DNA from: Moringa oleifera
Taxonomy: Eukaryota; Streptophyta; Magnoliopsida; Brassicales; Moringaceae
Length of the DNA stretch: 64,000 nucleotides
Reading direction: 5' to 3'
Assembly (NCBI GenBank): GCA_021397835.1
Contig: JAJFZO010000896.1
Location: 5,558,501-5,622,500, forward strand
The notes under the pieces are model-generated. The model ran no database searches and was not told the DNA's origin. It was given only the letters and a program-made list of their open reading frames with translations. This document shows positions 53,201 to 64,000 of the stretch, piece by piece. Position numbers and translations under genes: made by a program. The first letter of the stretch is position 1. Each line of letters begins with the position of its first letter.

Positions 53201-54434
53201 ACTGCCTTACCACTTTTTTGATGATGTTGCTAGAGTCACTAGATGCTCATGCCAACATCATGGGAGCCTAACGATGACACATAATAGCTTCTAACGTTAG
53301 GAGAGCCCAATGACTACTATAGAGTAGTCGCTGCAATCGGTAGATAGGAGCACCAGCGTAATAAAAGCTCAATGATGACCTAGTGATAGTCATTGGCGTT
53401 GTCTCCCAATGATGGCTCAGCGACAGTCGTTGGTGTAAGTAGATGCATGAGCAAGCAGTGGAAAAACCAAATGAAGGTTTGATAGCAATAACAGGCGTTA
53501 CAATAGCCAACAACTTTTACACGTAAGTTGATGGTGCTGGTAGATGCTTACGCCATCTTTAGGGTAATCCAACAACTTTTAAGCTATAGGTATGGTCAAT
53601 TACGTATGTTGGCGAATAACAACACTAAAACAAAAAGAATCAAGGACGGCCCCACTATTGCTACGAGGCAGTCATGGTGTCGATAGATGCTAGTACTAGC
53701 ACATAGGGAGCCCAATGATAACCTAATGACAATCACAGGTGATGAAAGAGCCTAACGACTCCTATTGGACAATTGCTCGCACTAGCAAACATCTTTACTA
53801 GGCGTGTTGGTAGATGCTCATGCCAGCTTTGAGGGAACCTAACGACTGCCTAATGACTTTTACAGTGTAGTTATTGACCTCGTGATAGTTATTGATGTCA
53901 AGAGAGCCAAAGGACTACTACTGGGCAGTCATTGATGCTGGTAGTTGCCAATGCCAACATTAGGAAAGCTCAATGATGACTTGGCAGCAGTCGCTAGCGT
54001 TGCCAAACATTTATGCTGGATTCCTACAATGATGGCCTAGCAATAGTCGCTGGCAAGAGTTGATGAGAGGGCAAGCACTAAAAGAGTCTAATGACAGCCT
54101 AGAAGTAATTATTGGTGTTGGAAGAGCCAATGACTATTGTGGACAAGTTATTGACACTGGAAAACTTGGCCTTGGGTTACCCTAGTGATGGTCTAATGGC
54201 AGTCACTAATAGTAGTTGGTGCTAGGAAAGCTCAATGATTAGCGTAGGGAGGTCATTAATGCTTGCTAACTTTTGGGGAACCAACGACTGCCTTATTACT
54301 GTTATGGGGCAGTTACTTATGTTGGTAGATGCCAGCGTCAACATGAGGGGAACCTAGAGACTTCCCAACTATTGCTGCAGGGCATTTGTTTGTACCGGTA
54401 AAAGCTATTGCTAACGATGATGTAGCCTAACAAT
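47242..54434 (+). repeat. S1 satellite block between the plastid insert and S2 block D
   Basis: The S1 unit broken by the insert resumes at TGTAGGTAG (47242). The first part is collinear with 61273-64000, and the part from 50595 onward is collinear with 1-3995. Near 50390 the string TTGTTTAAGGCTAGCACCGC marks a fixed point of the higher-order repeat, matching TGTTTAAGGCTAGTACAAC near 340. The block contains no gene. The frame at 51006-51248 is alignable with the one at 411-635, but both are explained by segmental duplication and are not maintained elsewhere. Confidence 0.84.
48628..49094 (+). repeat. Representative S1 unit, 467 bp
   Basis: This unit is measured from one GGCAAGCACTA (48628) to the next (49095). 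Eight modules follow in order. First comes AGCCCAACGATGACCAAAAA (the GATGGCCTAG step), then CCCAACGACTACTGCAAGGA with the short GGTGGAAC end. Next are CCCAACGACTACCTAGC and CCCAAGGATTGCCCCGC (both about 73 bp), CCCAACGATGACCCC (40 bp) and CCCAACGATTGCAATTGGGC (about 62 bp). The last two are the TTAGTGATGACCC step (about 56 bp) and CTCAACAATGGCCTAATGAA (about 63 bp). The modules share a CCAACGAY-like start and a GTYGYTRGYR core, so the unit itself grew by duplication of a shorter ancestor. Confidence 0.82.
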
Positions 54435-57400
54435 GGCTCCCTTAGCACACTTATTAAGAAGTCTATTAAGAGATAAAGATGAAGGTCTGGCTCGCATGAG
54501 GTGCCTATGACCTGGCTTACATGTCTGATTTAACTACACTTTGGGCCTTCCATCTTTATGATGTCTATTAGGGGCACTCGTGCCTCACCTCTCATGCCCA
54601 AAGTTGTTACGATGCAGCTCCTTTTGGCACATTAGCTAGGCAGTCTCTTAGGGGACAGCTACGGGGATTTAGCCTACGTAGAATGCCCAAGGCATGGCTA
54701 GCGCCTACTGTGGCCGCATGTTAGGCCTTCCACCAATGTGAGCGCTGTTAAGGTTAATAATGGCTTGCCTTCTGTGCCCAAGTTTCATGCTACACTCCCT
54801 TGGCATGCAGGTTGAGGAGTCATTCAAGGAATAGCAATAAGGGTCTGGCTTAAATAGGGTGCCCATGGCCTGGCTAGTGCACTTATTACGGCTGCATGTT
54901 GGGCCTTTAACCCATCACATGCCTTCTAGAGGTAGGTGTGGCTTGCCTCCCATGCCTATGGCCAGTGTGATGCGGCTCCCTTGGCACCCTCACTCGGCAG
55001 TCTCTTGAGGGACAACAACGAGAGTCTAGCACATATGAGGCACAACTGGCTTGGCTAGCATACCTATTACTACCACACGTTGGGCCTTCTGTCTGTCTCG
55101 TGCCTCTAATGCCCATGTTCCATTCTCACGACTCTGTTGGCACGCTCATTCGGCAATACATTGCAAGATGATATTGAGGTTCAAAGCTCGCTTGAGGCAC
55201 CCATGGCCTAGCTTGCATGCGTACTAGGGCAGTCTATCAAGTGACAGTAATGAGGGTTTAGCGCGCATTATGCGCCCATGACCTGACAGGTGTGCTTAAT
55301 GCGATCACACATTAGGCCCGTCACGCATATCGTACCTATTAAAGGTAGCCATCGCTTGCCTTTCGTTCCCATGTTCTGTGTAACGCAACTCCTTTGGCAT
55401 ATTATTGCCTAGTTTATCGAGGGATGGCATCGAAGGTTCGACTCCCGTAAGGCTCCCATGGCCTAGCTGGCACGCATGCTAGGGTCGCACGATAGAGACA
55501 AGAGTTTAGCTCATGTGGGGCGCCCATGCACTAGCTGGTGCACTTATTGCAGCCACATGTTGGGCCTTCTCCCCATCCCGTACCTATTAAATGTAGCATA
55601 GGCTTGCCTTTCATGCGTGAGTTTCATGTGACGTGGCACCCTTGGCACGCTTACTAGGCAGTTTATTAGGGGACAACAATGAAGTTTTGCTCGCGTGGGG
55701 CACCTATGGCCTGGCAACTACACCCCCTGTGCTTGTATGCTAGGCCTTCCACCCATGCCGCATCTGGCAGGGATAGCCATGGCTTATCACCCATGCCACG
55801 GTTCATGCCATGCGGCTCCCTTGCCATGCTCACTAGGGAGTCTATCGAGGGATAGTGATGAGGGTCTAGCTCTCGTAGGGCACCCATGGCCTGGCTGGTG
55901 CTTTTACTCCAGTCACTAGTTGGGCCATCTGTCTATGCCATTCCTGCTAGGGACAGCCATGGCATGCTTCTCGTGCCTATGGTCCAAGCGATGTGGCTCC
56001 CTTGGCATGCTCATTTGGCAATCTATCGAGGGATAACAATGAGGATCTAGCCTGAGAGAAGCATCCACGGCCTGGCTAAAGCACCTGTTACAGTCGCATG
56101 TTGGTCTTTTTTCCCATGCAGTGCCTGCTGGTGGCAGCTGTGGCTTGCCTCCCATGCCCATGGTCCGTGTGATGTAGGTTCCTTAACACACTTGCTAGAT
56201 AGTTTCTTAAAGGACAACCTTAAAGGTTTGGCCCGTGTGGGGTGCCTGTGGTATGGTTGGTGCTAGTTGTGGTCGCATGTTAGGATTTCCACCCATGCAA
56301 TTCCGGTTTAGGGTAGCAGTCACTTGCCATTCGTGCCTAAGTTTTGTGCAATATGACTTTGATGGCACATAGGTTGGGCAGTCTATCAAGGTATATTGAC
56401 GAGGTTCTAGCTCGAGTGAGGCCCTTATGGCCTAGTCAACGCACTGACTGCGACCACACATTAGTCCTTTTGCCCATCACGGGCTTTCTAGTGGCAAGTG
56501 TGGCTTGCTTTCCATGGCCATGGTCTATGTGACATAGTTCCCTTTGCATTTTTGATGGGCAGTCCATCTAACGATAGCTCACATTGGGCGCCCATGGCCT
56601 AGAAGGCGTGCTCGTTATGACTCCATGTTGGGCCCTATGCCATTCCCTTTCTTATGGTCCATACAACATGGCTTCCTCAGCACACTCGGTTGGGATTCTA
56701 TCGAGGGATAGCGTCGAGGGTCTACTTCACGTGTTACGCCCATGGCCTAGCTAGCGAGCCTGCTACGGTTGAACATTGGGCCTTTCGCCCAAGCTACACC
56801 TATTAGGGATAGCCATGGCTGGCATCCTGTGCCCATGGTCTGTGGGATGCAGCTCCCTTGGCACGCCGAATAGGGAGTCTATTGATGGACAATGACGACA
56901 ATTTAATTAGAATAGGGTACCCATTGCCTAGCTAGTGCTTATATTACAATAGCACACTAGGCCTTTGCCCTTGCAATGCATCTTAGTAGCGACTGTTGCT
57001 TGCTTCCCATGCCCACGGTCTGTGCGACGCGACTCCTATAGCTTACTTGCCAGGCAGTCTATAGAGGGACAGCAATGAAGGTCTAGCTCGCGTGGGGTGC
57101 CTATGACCTTGTTGGTGTGGACGTTGGGCCTTCCACCCATGCTGTATGTGTAAGGAACAATCATGGCTTGCTCTCCTCTTTATGGTCTATACAACACGGC
57201 TTCCATGGCACGCTCGCTAGGGAGTGTATCGAGGGGTAGTGACGAGAGTCTACCTCATTTAGGGCACCCATGGCCTCTCTGGCAAGCCAACTACGATCAC
57301 ACACTAGGCCTTTAGCCCATGTTGAGCTTGTTGGGAGTAGCTGTGTCTGTCCTCTCATGCCCATGGTCCATGGGATGCGACTTCCTTGGCACTTTTTACT

Positions 57401-58081
57401 AGCTAACGCACCTATTAAGGCTACATGTTGGGCCTTCTGCCCTTGTAGTGTTTGCTAGTGGTAGTTGTTGCTTGCCTCCCATGCCCATGGTCCATGTGAT
57501 GTGGCTCCCATAGCTCACTAACTGGGTAGTCTATCAAGGGATAGCATGAGGGTCTTGCTCATGTGGGTCACCCTTAGCATGGCTAGCGAGCCTATTACGG
57601 CTACATGTTTGGCCTTCCACCCATGCCTTACCGATAGAGACTAGCCGTGATTTACCTCACATGCCCAAGTTTCGTGCGACATGGCTCCCTTGGCACGTAG
57701 GCTGGGCAGTCTATCGACACACAGTGATGACGGTCTCACTTGCAAGGGGTGCCTATGCCCTAGTTGGCGCGCCTGCTATAACCACTCAGTAGGCCTTCCG
57801 CCCATGCCGTGCCCATTAAGGGTAGTCGTGGATTGCCTCTTGTGCTCATTATTCGTGCCATAATGCTTTCTTGGCACGCTCAATGGCAATCCATCGAGGG
57901 ATAACAACAAGAATTTGGCCTACATGGGCTACCAATGGCCTAGCTGACACGCTAACAACGGTCGCACTCTAGGCCTTCCATTCATGTTATGCCTACCGTG
58001 GGGCTTCTCCTATGGCTTGGTTAGCATGCCTGCTGTGGCCGCATGTTGGGCCTTCCTCCCATGCCGCAGTTGTTGGGGGTA
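54435..58081 (+). repeat. S2 satellite block D, about 20 monomers
   Basis: This is a tandem S2 array collinear with block A. The 5' edge enters at GGCTCCCTTAGCACAC, the same phase as block A. The 3' edge leaves at TTGTTGGGGGTAG, again as in block A. It is about 440 bp shorter than A, so two to three monomers have been lost or gained. Frames on both strands up to 81 codons are repeat-derived and rotate with the 181-bp period. Confidence 0.88.
55816..55996 (+). repeat. Representative S2 monomer, 181 bp
   Basis: This monomer is measured from CTCCCTTGCCATGC at 55816 to CTCCCTTGGCATGC at 55997. The unit contains GAGTCTATCGAGGGATAG, GGGCACCCATGGCCTGGCTG, GTTGGGCCATC and GCATGCTTCTCGTGCC. A length near 180 bp is common among plant satellites and close to one nucleosome. 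I recognise no named satellite in it. Confidence 0.85.
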
Positions 58082-60893
58082 GAAACTAATGTGAGCAGAT
58101 GTTAGTGCTAGCAATGATGAGTAGACACTAGTACTAGCAATGGAGGAGCCTAGTGACAACTAATGACTGTCGATAATGTTGGGAGAGTTAACAGGCTACT
58201 ATTGTGCAATCACTAATGCTAGCAAACATTTGTGCTGGGTTACGCTAAAGATGACCCAATGATAGTAGGTGGTACAGGTAGACATGAGGGTCGGCACTAA
58301 AAAAGCCTAAAGATGGCCTAGTAATACTAGTTGGTGCTGGTAGAGCCAAACAACTATTACAAAAAAGTGGGTGGTGCTGGCAAACGCTCACACTAGCTTC
58401 AAAGGAACCCAACGGTATCCCGGGTACTCCTACGAGGCAATTGTTAGTATTGACAAATGCTAACACTAATACTAAGGGAACCCAAGGACTACCTAGCTAT
58501 TACTGTGTGGCAGTTGGTGGTGTCGATAGATGCTAGTGTTAGGACTAGGGGAGCCTAGTGATGACCCAATGATAGTCGATGGCGTTGGAGAAGCCCAATA
58601 ACTACTACTAGGCAATCATTGACATAGGCAAACATCTTCATCGAGTTGCCCCATCGATGACCCTATGGTCATCGTAGGCATAGTAGACAAAAGGGCAAGC
58701 ACTAGAAGGGACCAACGATGGCCTAGTAGCATAGGTTGGCATTGACAGAACCAATGACAATTGCACGGAAGTCGCCAGTACTGGTAAATGCTCGTGTTAA
58801 CATCGAGGGAACCTAATAATTTCCTAGCTACTACTCAGAGCAGTAAGGAGTGTTATCAGACACTAGTGTTGGCACGAAGGGAACCTAAGAACTGCTCACT
58901 TAGTGTAGTGGGGCAATGGTAGGAGTTGGTAGACATTAGTTCTAGTATCAGGGGACCCAACAACTATTGTTGGGAAGTTGTTTGCGTTGACAGATGCTCA
59001 CATTAGCTTTGGAGGAATCCAACGACTGCCCAATTACTTTTACGATGTAGTTACTAGTGTAGGGTAATGTGAGTACTAGTACCAGGAGAGCTTAACGACA
59101 TCCCAGCAATAGTTGCTTACGTTAAGAGAGCCCAACGACTGTTGTTGGGTAGTTGTTGATGTAAGTAGATCCCAGCGCCAGCACAAAGGGAGCTTAGTGA
59201 TGGCTAGCAATAGTTGCTAGCACTGATAGACATCTGCATTAGGTATCCTGGAGATAGCCCAATGACAGTCGCTAGCATAGGCAGAAGTGAGGGCAAGCAT
59301 TAGAGGAACTCAACAATGGCAATCGCTAGTGTTGGCAGACACCCGTGCTAGCTTTAGGTTAACCAACGGATGCTAGTGCGAGTTGCCTAGCTACTACAAT
59401 AAGGCAATTCTTTGAGCAGTAAACGCGAGTACCAGTACTTAGAGAACCGAGGGACCATGTAGCGATTGCTTTAGGGTAGTAGTTGGTATTAGCAAACGCT
59501 TGTGTAAACACTCGAGGAGCCTAGTGACAACCCTATAATGGTTATCAGCATAAGGAGAGCCCAACGATGATAGCTAGGCAGTCGCTGATGTTGTTATATG
59601 CTACTGCTCACATGAATAGATCTCAGCGATGACCCAACGATAATCGTTTGTGCTAGTCGAGCACTGTGCTAGGTTCCTTTTGCAATGGTAACCACTAAAC
59701 AAGCCCAACAATGGCCTAGTAGTAACAGTTGCAATAGGAAAGCCCAACGATGACTGCTAAAGATTCATTAGTGCTGGTCGAAGCTCGCACCAGCTTTAGG
59801 GGAACTTAATGACTGCCTAGCTATTCCTACGATATAGTTGCCAGTGTTAGTAAACACTAATGCCAGCACTAGGAAAGCCTAGCGATGACTTGGTGATAGC
59901 CACTGGCATTGGAAGAGCCCAACAACTGCTGCTAGTTAATCGCTAATGTCGATAGATTGTAGTGCCCACACTAGAGCAACTCGACAATGACCTAGCGATG
60001 GTTGTTGGAGTAAGCAGCCATCAGCATTGGGTTCTCCTAGCGATGGCCTAATGATAGTCATTGGCGTAAGTAGACATGAAGGCAAGTTCTAGACAAGCCT
60101 AACGATGGCCTAACAATAGTTGTAGGCATTAGGATAGCCTAATAACTTCTGCAGGGATGTCACTCATATTGGCAAACATTCACGTTAGCTTTGGAGGAAC
60201 CCAACAACTGCCTAGCTTTCATTATAGGCCAGTTATAGGTGTTGCTAGACGCTAGCACCAGCACAAGGGAAACCTAAGCACTACCCTGCTATTATTATGA
60301 GGAAGTTACTAGTGTCAATAACCTAACAGTGCCTAATGACAGTCATAAGCGTCGAAAGTGCCTTACAACTCCTACTAGGCAGTCAATCACGCTTGCAGAC
60401 ATATTTACTTGGTTGCTTGAGTGATGGCCTAATGGTAGTCACTGGCAACAGAAGACACGTGGGTAAGCATTAGAGGAGCCTAACGATGGCTTAATAGCAG
60501 TAGTTGGCATTGGGAAAGCCTAACGACTACTACGAGAAAGTTGTTTATGCTCACAGATGCTTGCACTAACTTTACGGTAACCCAACAACTACCTAGTTAC
60601 TTCTGCGGTGCAGTTGCTGGTGTCAGTAACTACTAGTGATAGTATCAGGGGAGCCTAACTATGACCTCGTGATAGTGACTCACGTTGGGAGAGGCCAATG
60701 ACTACTAGTAGCTAGACGTTAATGCTGGTAAATGCTAGTGCGAGCACTAGGGCAGATTAGCGATGACCTGGTAGTAATCGCTAGGGCTGGCAGACATTTA
60801 TGCTGTGTACCCCAGCGATGGCCTAATGATAGTTGCTAGTGTAGATAAACTTGAGGACAAACACTGTAGGACGTCAATGATGGCCTAATAGTA

Positions 60894-60931
60894 GTAGTCG
60901 ATGGCATTGTGAGTAGTCGATGGCATTGACA
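60894..60931 (+). repeat. 19-bp direct tandem duplication
   Basis: GTAGTCGATGGCATTGTGA at 60894 is followed at once by GTAGTCGATGGCATTGACA at 60913. The corresponding S1 position elsewhere has the motif once. It is a small local slippage event. Confidence 0.75.
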
Positions 60932-61256
60932 GATGCTTATGACAGCTTCTAGGGAACCTAACAATTGCCTAGCCACAGCAGCAAAGCAGTTGTTATTGTT
61001 GGCAGACGCTAGGGCCTGTATTAAAGGAACCTAGGGACTGCCTTGCTGTTACTGCGAGGTAGTTCTTGGTATCAGTAGATGTTAGCACTAGCACCAAGAG
61101 ATCCAAGTGATGACCTTATGACGGTTGCTAGCGTAAGAAGAGCCTAGTGACTACAGCTGGTACATGCTAGTGTCAGCATTAGGGGATCTTAGCGATGAAC
61201 CAGCGACAGTTGTTTGGGTAGGTCGACATTTATGTTGGGTTCCCTCAACGATGGCC

Positions 61257-61272
61257 TAACGACAATCACTGG
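61257..61272 (+). other. Empty-site counterpart of the plastid insertion
   Basis: The flanks CAACGATGGCC (ending 61256) and TGTAGGTAGACA (from 61273) match the flanks of the plastid insert at 46541-46552 and 47242 onward. The roughly 16 bases between them are what stood at the target before insertion. A second counterpart, with GATGGCCCGACGACAATTGC, lies at about 11870-11893. Confidence 0.82.
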
Positions 61273-64000
61273 TGTAGGTAGACACAATTATAAGCACTAA
61301 ACGAGCCCAACGATAACCTAGCAGCAATAGTTGGTGTATGAAAAGCCTAACAGGGACTATGGGGATTCGTTAGTGCTGACAGACGCTCGCGTGAGCTTTA
61401 GGGGAATCCAACGTCTGCCCAGCTATTTTTGTGATACAATTATTGGTGTCAGTAAACGCTAATGCTAGCATCAAGGGAGCCTAGTGACGACCTCGTGATA
61501 ATCACTAGCATTAGGAAAGCCCAACAATTGTTGTTGGGCAAACACTAACATTGGTAAATGGCAGCATGACCACTAAAGCACCTCAGTAACGACCTAGCAA
61601 TAGTCATTGAAGTTGTCAAATATCAGCACTGGGTTCTCCTAGTGAGCACCCAATAATTGTCATTGTTGTAGGTAGACATGAGGACAAGTACTAAAAGGGC
61701 TGAACGATGGCCTAGCAGTAGTAGTAAGCACTAAGAGAGCCTAAGAACTTTTGCAAGCATATCGCTTGTGTAAGTAGACATTCACGCTAGCTTTAGGGGA
61801 ACCTAGTGGCAAGTCGTCCACTTATTGTTACACGGTAGTTATAAGTGTTGGCAGACGTTGGCACCAGCAATAGAGGAACCCAAGGATTATCTAGTCATTA
61901 TTGCGGGTAGCTGTTAGTGTTAGTACATGGTAGTGCTAGCACCAAGGGATCCCAACGACAACCTAATTATGGTCGCTAATGTTAGAAGAGCCCAACGATT
62001 ATTGCTCGGTGATCGTTAATGCTAATAAATGGCAGTGCGGGCACTTGGAGAGCTCAACAATGACCCAACATTAGTTACTGACACTACTAAACATTAGCAC
62101 TAGGTTACCTTAATAATGGCCCAACGATATTCGCTGGTGTAGGTAGATGTGAGGGTAAGCATTAAAGGAACCCAATGATGGCCTAGCAATAATGTTTGGC
62201 ACTAGGAGAGCCTAACGGCTACTGCAAAGAAGTCACTGGCATTGGCAGACGCTCACACCAGCTTTAGGGAAATACAACAATTGCCCAACTACTATTGTGG
62301 GGCAATTGTTAGTGCTGGTTGACGTCGATGCCAGCACAAAGGGAATTAAGGGACTTCCCAGCAATTGTTGCATGCAAGTTATTGGTGTTGATATATGCTA
62401 GTACTAACAATAGTAGAGCTTAGCTATGCCCCATGATAGTCGCTCGCATTGGGAGAGCCAAACAACAACGACTGGGTAGTCTTTAGTGCTCATACAAGCT
62501 AGGGCCAGCACTAGAGGAGCTCAGTAGTGATGACCTAATGATAGTCATAAGCATTGGAAGAGCCTACCACTGTTGCTAGGCAGTCACTAGCCATGGCAAA
62601 CATCTGCATTGGGTTCCCTCAGTAATGGTCTCGTGGCTATCACGGGCATAGAAAAATGTGAGGGCAAGCACTAAAGGAGCCCAACGATGACCTAAAAGTT
62701 ATAGTAGGTATTGGGAGAGCCCAATGACTACAGCGAGGAAGTTATTATTTCTAGCAAGTGCTAGTGCCAACTATGGTAAAACCCAACAACTACTAAGCTT
62801 CTATTGCGAGGCAGCAGCTCATGTTGTTAAACGCAAGTGCCTGTACTAAAGGAACCTAAGGACTGGCCAATTATTGCTACGAGGCAGTTGCAAGTGTTGA
62901 TAAATGCCAATTTTGGCATTCAGGGAGCTCTGTGATGACCCCATGATAGTCATTCGCGTTGAGAAAGCCCAATGATTGCAATTGGGGTAATCATTGATGT
63001 TGGTTGCAGCCAACGTCAGCACTAAGGAGCTCAATGATAACCCAACAATAGTCATTGGTGCTAGCAGAGATATGTGCTTGGTTTCCTTAACAATGGCCTA
63101 ATGACAGTCACTAGCATGTAGACATGAGGGCAAGCACTAGAGGAGCCTAACGATGGCCTAGTAATAATAATTGGTGTTTGGAGAGCCCAATGATTTTTGC
63201 AAGACGATAATTAGAGTTGGCAAATGTTAGCGCCAATTTTAAGGGAACCCAATGATTACTTACCTACTATTGCGGGGTAATTTTTGGTGTAGGTAGACGC
63301 TGTTACTAGCATTAAAAGAACCCAATGATTGCCTAGTTATTGTTGCAGGGCAGTTTCTCGTGTCGATAGACAATAGTACCAATACTAGAAAAGCCTAATG
63401 GCAGCCTTGCAGTAATAATTAGTGTTGGGAAAGACCAATAACCACTATGGGGAAGTCCAAGTGCTTTGAAGGAACCCAACGACTGCCTTGCTACAACTTC
63501 AAGGTAGTTATTGGTGCTAGTAAATGCTAATGCCAACTTCGATGAAGCCCATAGACAGCCCCACAACTGTTACTAATGTTATGATCGCTAGCGCTGTTTG
63601 AGGCTAGTGCCGCATTAGAGAAACTTAATAATGATGACCTAATGATAGTCCCAGGCGTTGGGAGAGCCTTACGACTACTGTTGGACAATTGTTGGCATAG
63701 ATAAACATCCGCATTAGGCTCCCCCAACAATGGCCAATGAAGTATCATAGGCAAAGCTAGACATAAGGGCAACAATAAAGGAGCCCAACAATGGTCTAAA
63801 ATTTGTAGTGGGTATTAAGAGAGCCCAATAACTAGTAAGGGGAAGTCTTAATGCTGGCAGATGCTTAAGCAGCTTTAAGGGAACCCAACGATCGCCTAGC
63901 TATTACTATAGGGCAGTTACAAGTGTTGGTAAATGCTTGTGCCAACATTGGAGGAGCCCAAGAATGACCCCATTATAGTCGCTAGCATTGTGAGAGCCCA

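Larger units (their letters stand above)
58082..64000 (+). repeat. S1 satellite block after S2 block D, to the window end
   Basis: These are S1 units with no gene, collinear with 8079-13540 and on to about 14000, and with 42869-50010. One unit-sized piece is missing at about 58948 relative to 8935-9405. The uninterrupted counterpart of the plastid insertion site lies at about 61257-61272. A 19-bp motif, GTAGTCGATGGCATTG plus three bases, is doubled at 60894-60931. The block continues past the window edge. Confidence 0.84.

Noticed and set aside
1..64000. CRISPR-like regular repeats
   Set aside because: Neighbouring modules resemble each other throughout, with no unique spacers of even length, and the DNA is plant nuclear in character.

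Overview
The window reads as plant nuclear heterochromatin. It is almost entirely old, degenerate tandem-repeat DNA, with one short insert of scrambled chloroplast DNA. I find no intact protein gene, tRNA, rRNA, transposon or CRISPR array. The plant assignment rests on the insert, which carries fragments of atpA, psaJ and ycf1; ycf1 argues against a grass-like plastid donor. The species cannot be named from the sequence.

Two repeat families, both new to me, fill the window, always in the same orientation. S1 has a unit of about 400-480 bp (467 bp where measured) built from about eight related modules of 40-73 bp. S2 has a unit of 181 bp and looks richer in G+C. S2 forms four blocks: 3996-8078, 23801-27600, 39479-42868 and 54435-58081. 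S1 fills the rest.

S1 and S2 together form a higher-order repeat of about 14-15.5 kb. Bases 1 to about 14000 are collinear with 50595-64000, and diverged copies lie between. Two local expansions interrupt the order: a 4.5-kb tandem duplication (13541-18029 and 18030-22577) and a 2.4-kb one (about 34641-37030 and 37031-39420). Subtracting the 4.5-kb copy brings the first S2-to-S2 spacing from 19.8 kb to about 15.3 kb, in line with the others (15.7 and 15.0 kb).

The plastid insert (about 46555-47241) joins an atpA piece (+), the psaJ leader and gene (+) and a ycf1 piece (-). These are not neighbours in plastid genomes. All three carry stops or a frameshift. Paralogous S1 sites near 61257 and 11877 lack the insert, so the empty target can be read directly: about 15 bp were replaced and there is no target-site duplication. 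The open frames elsewhere are chance frames in repeat DNA and are not annotated as genes.
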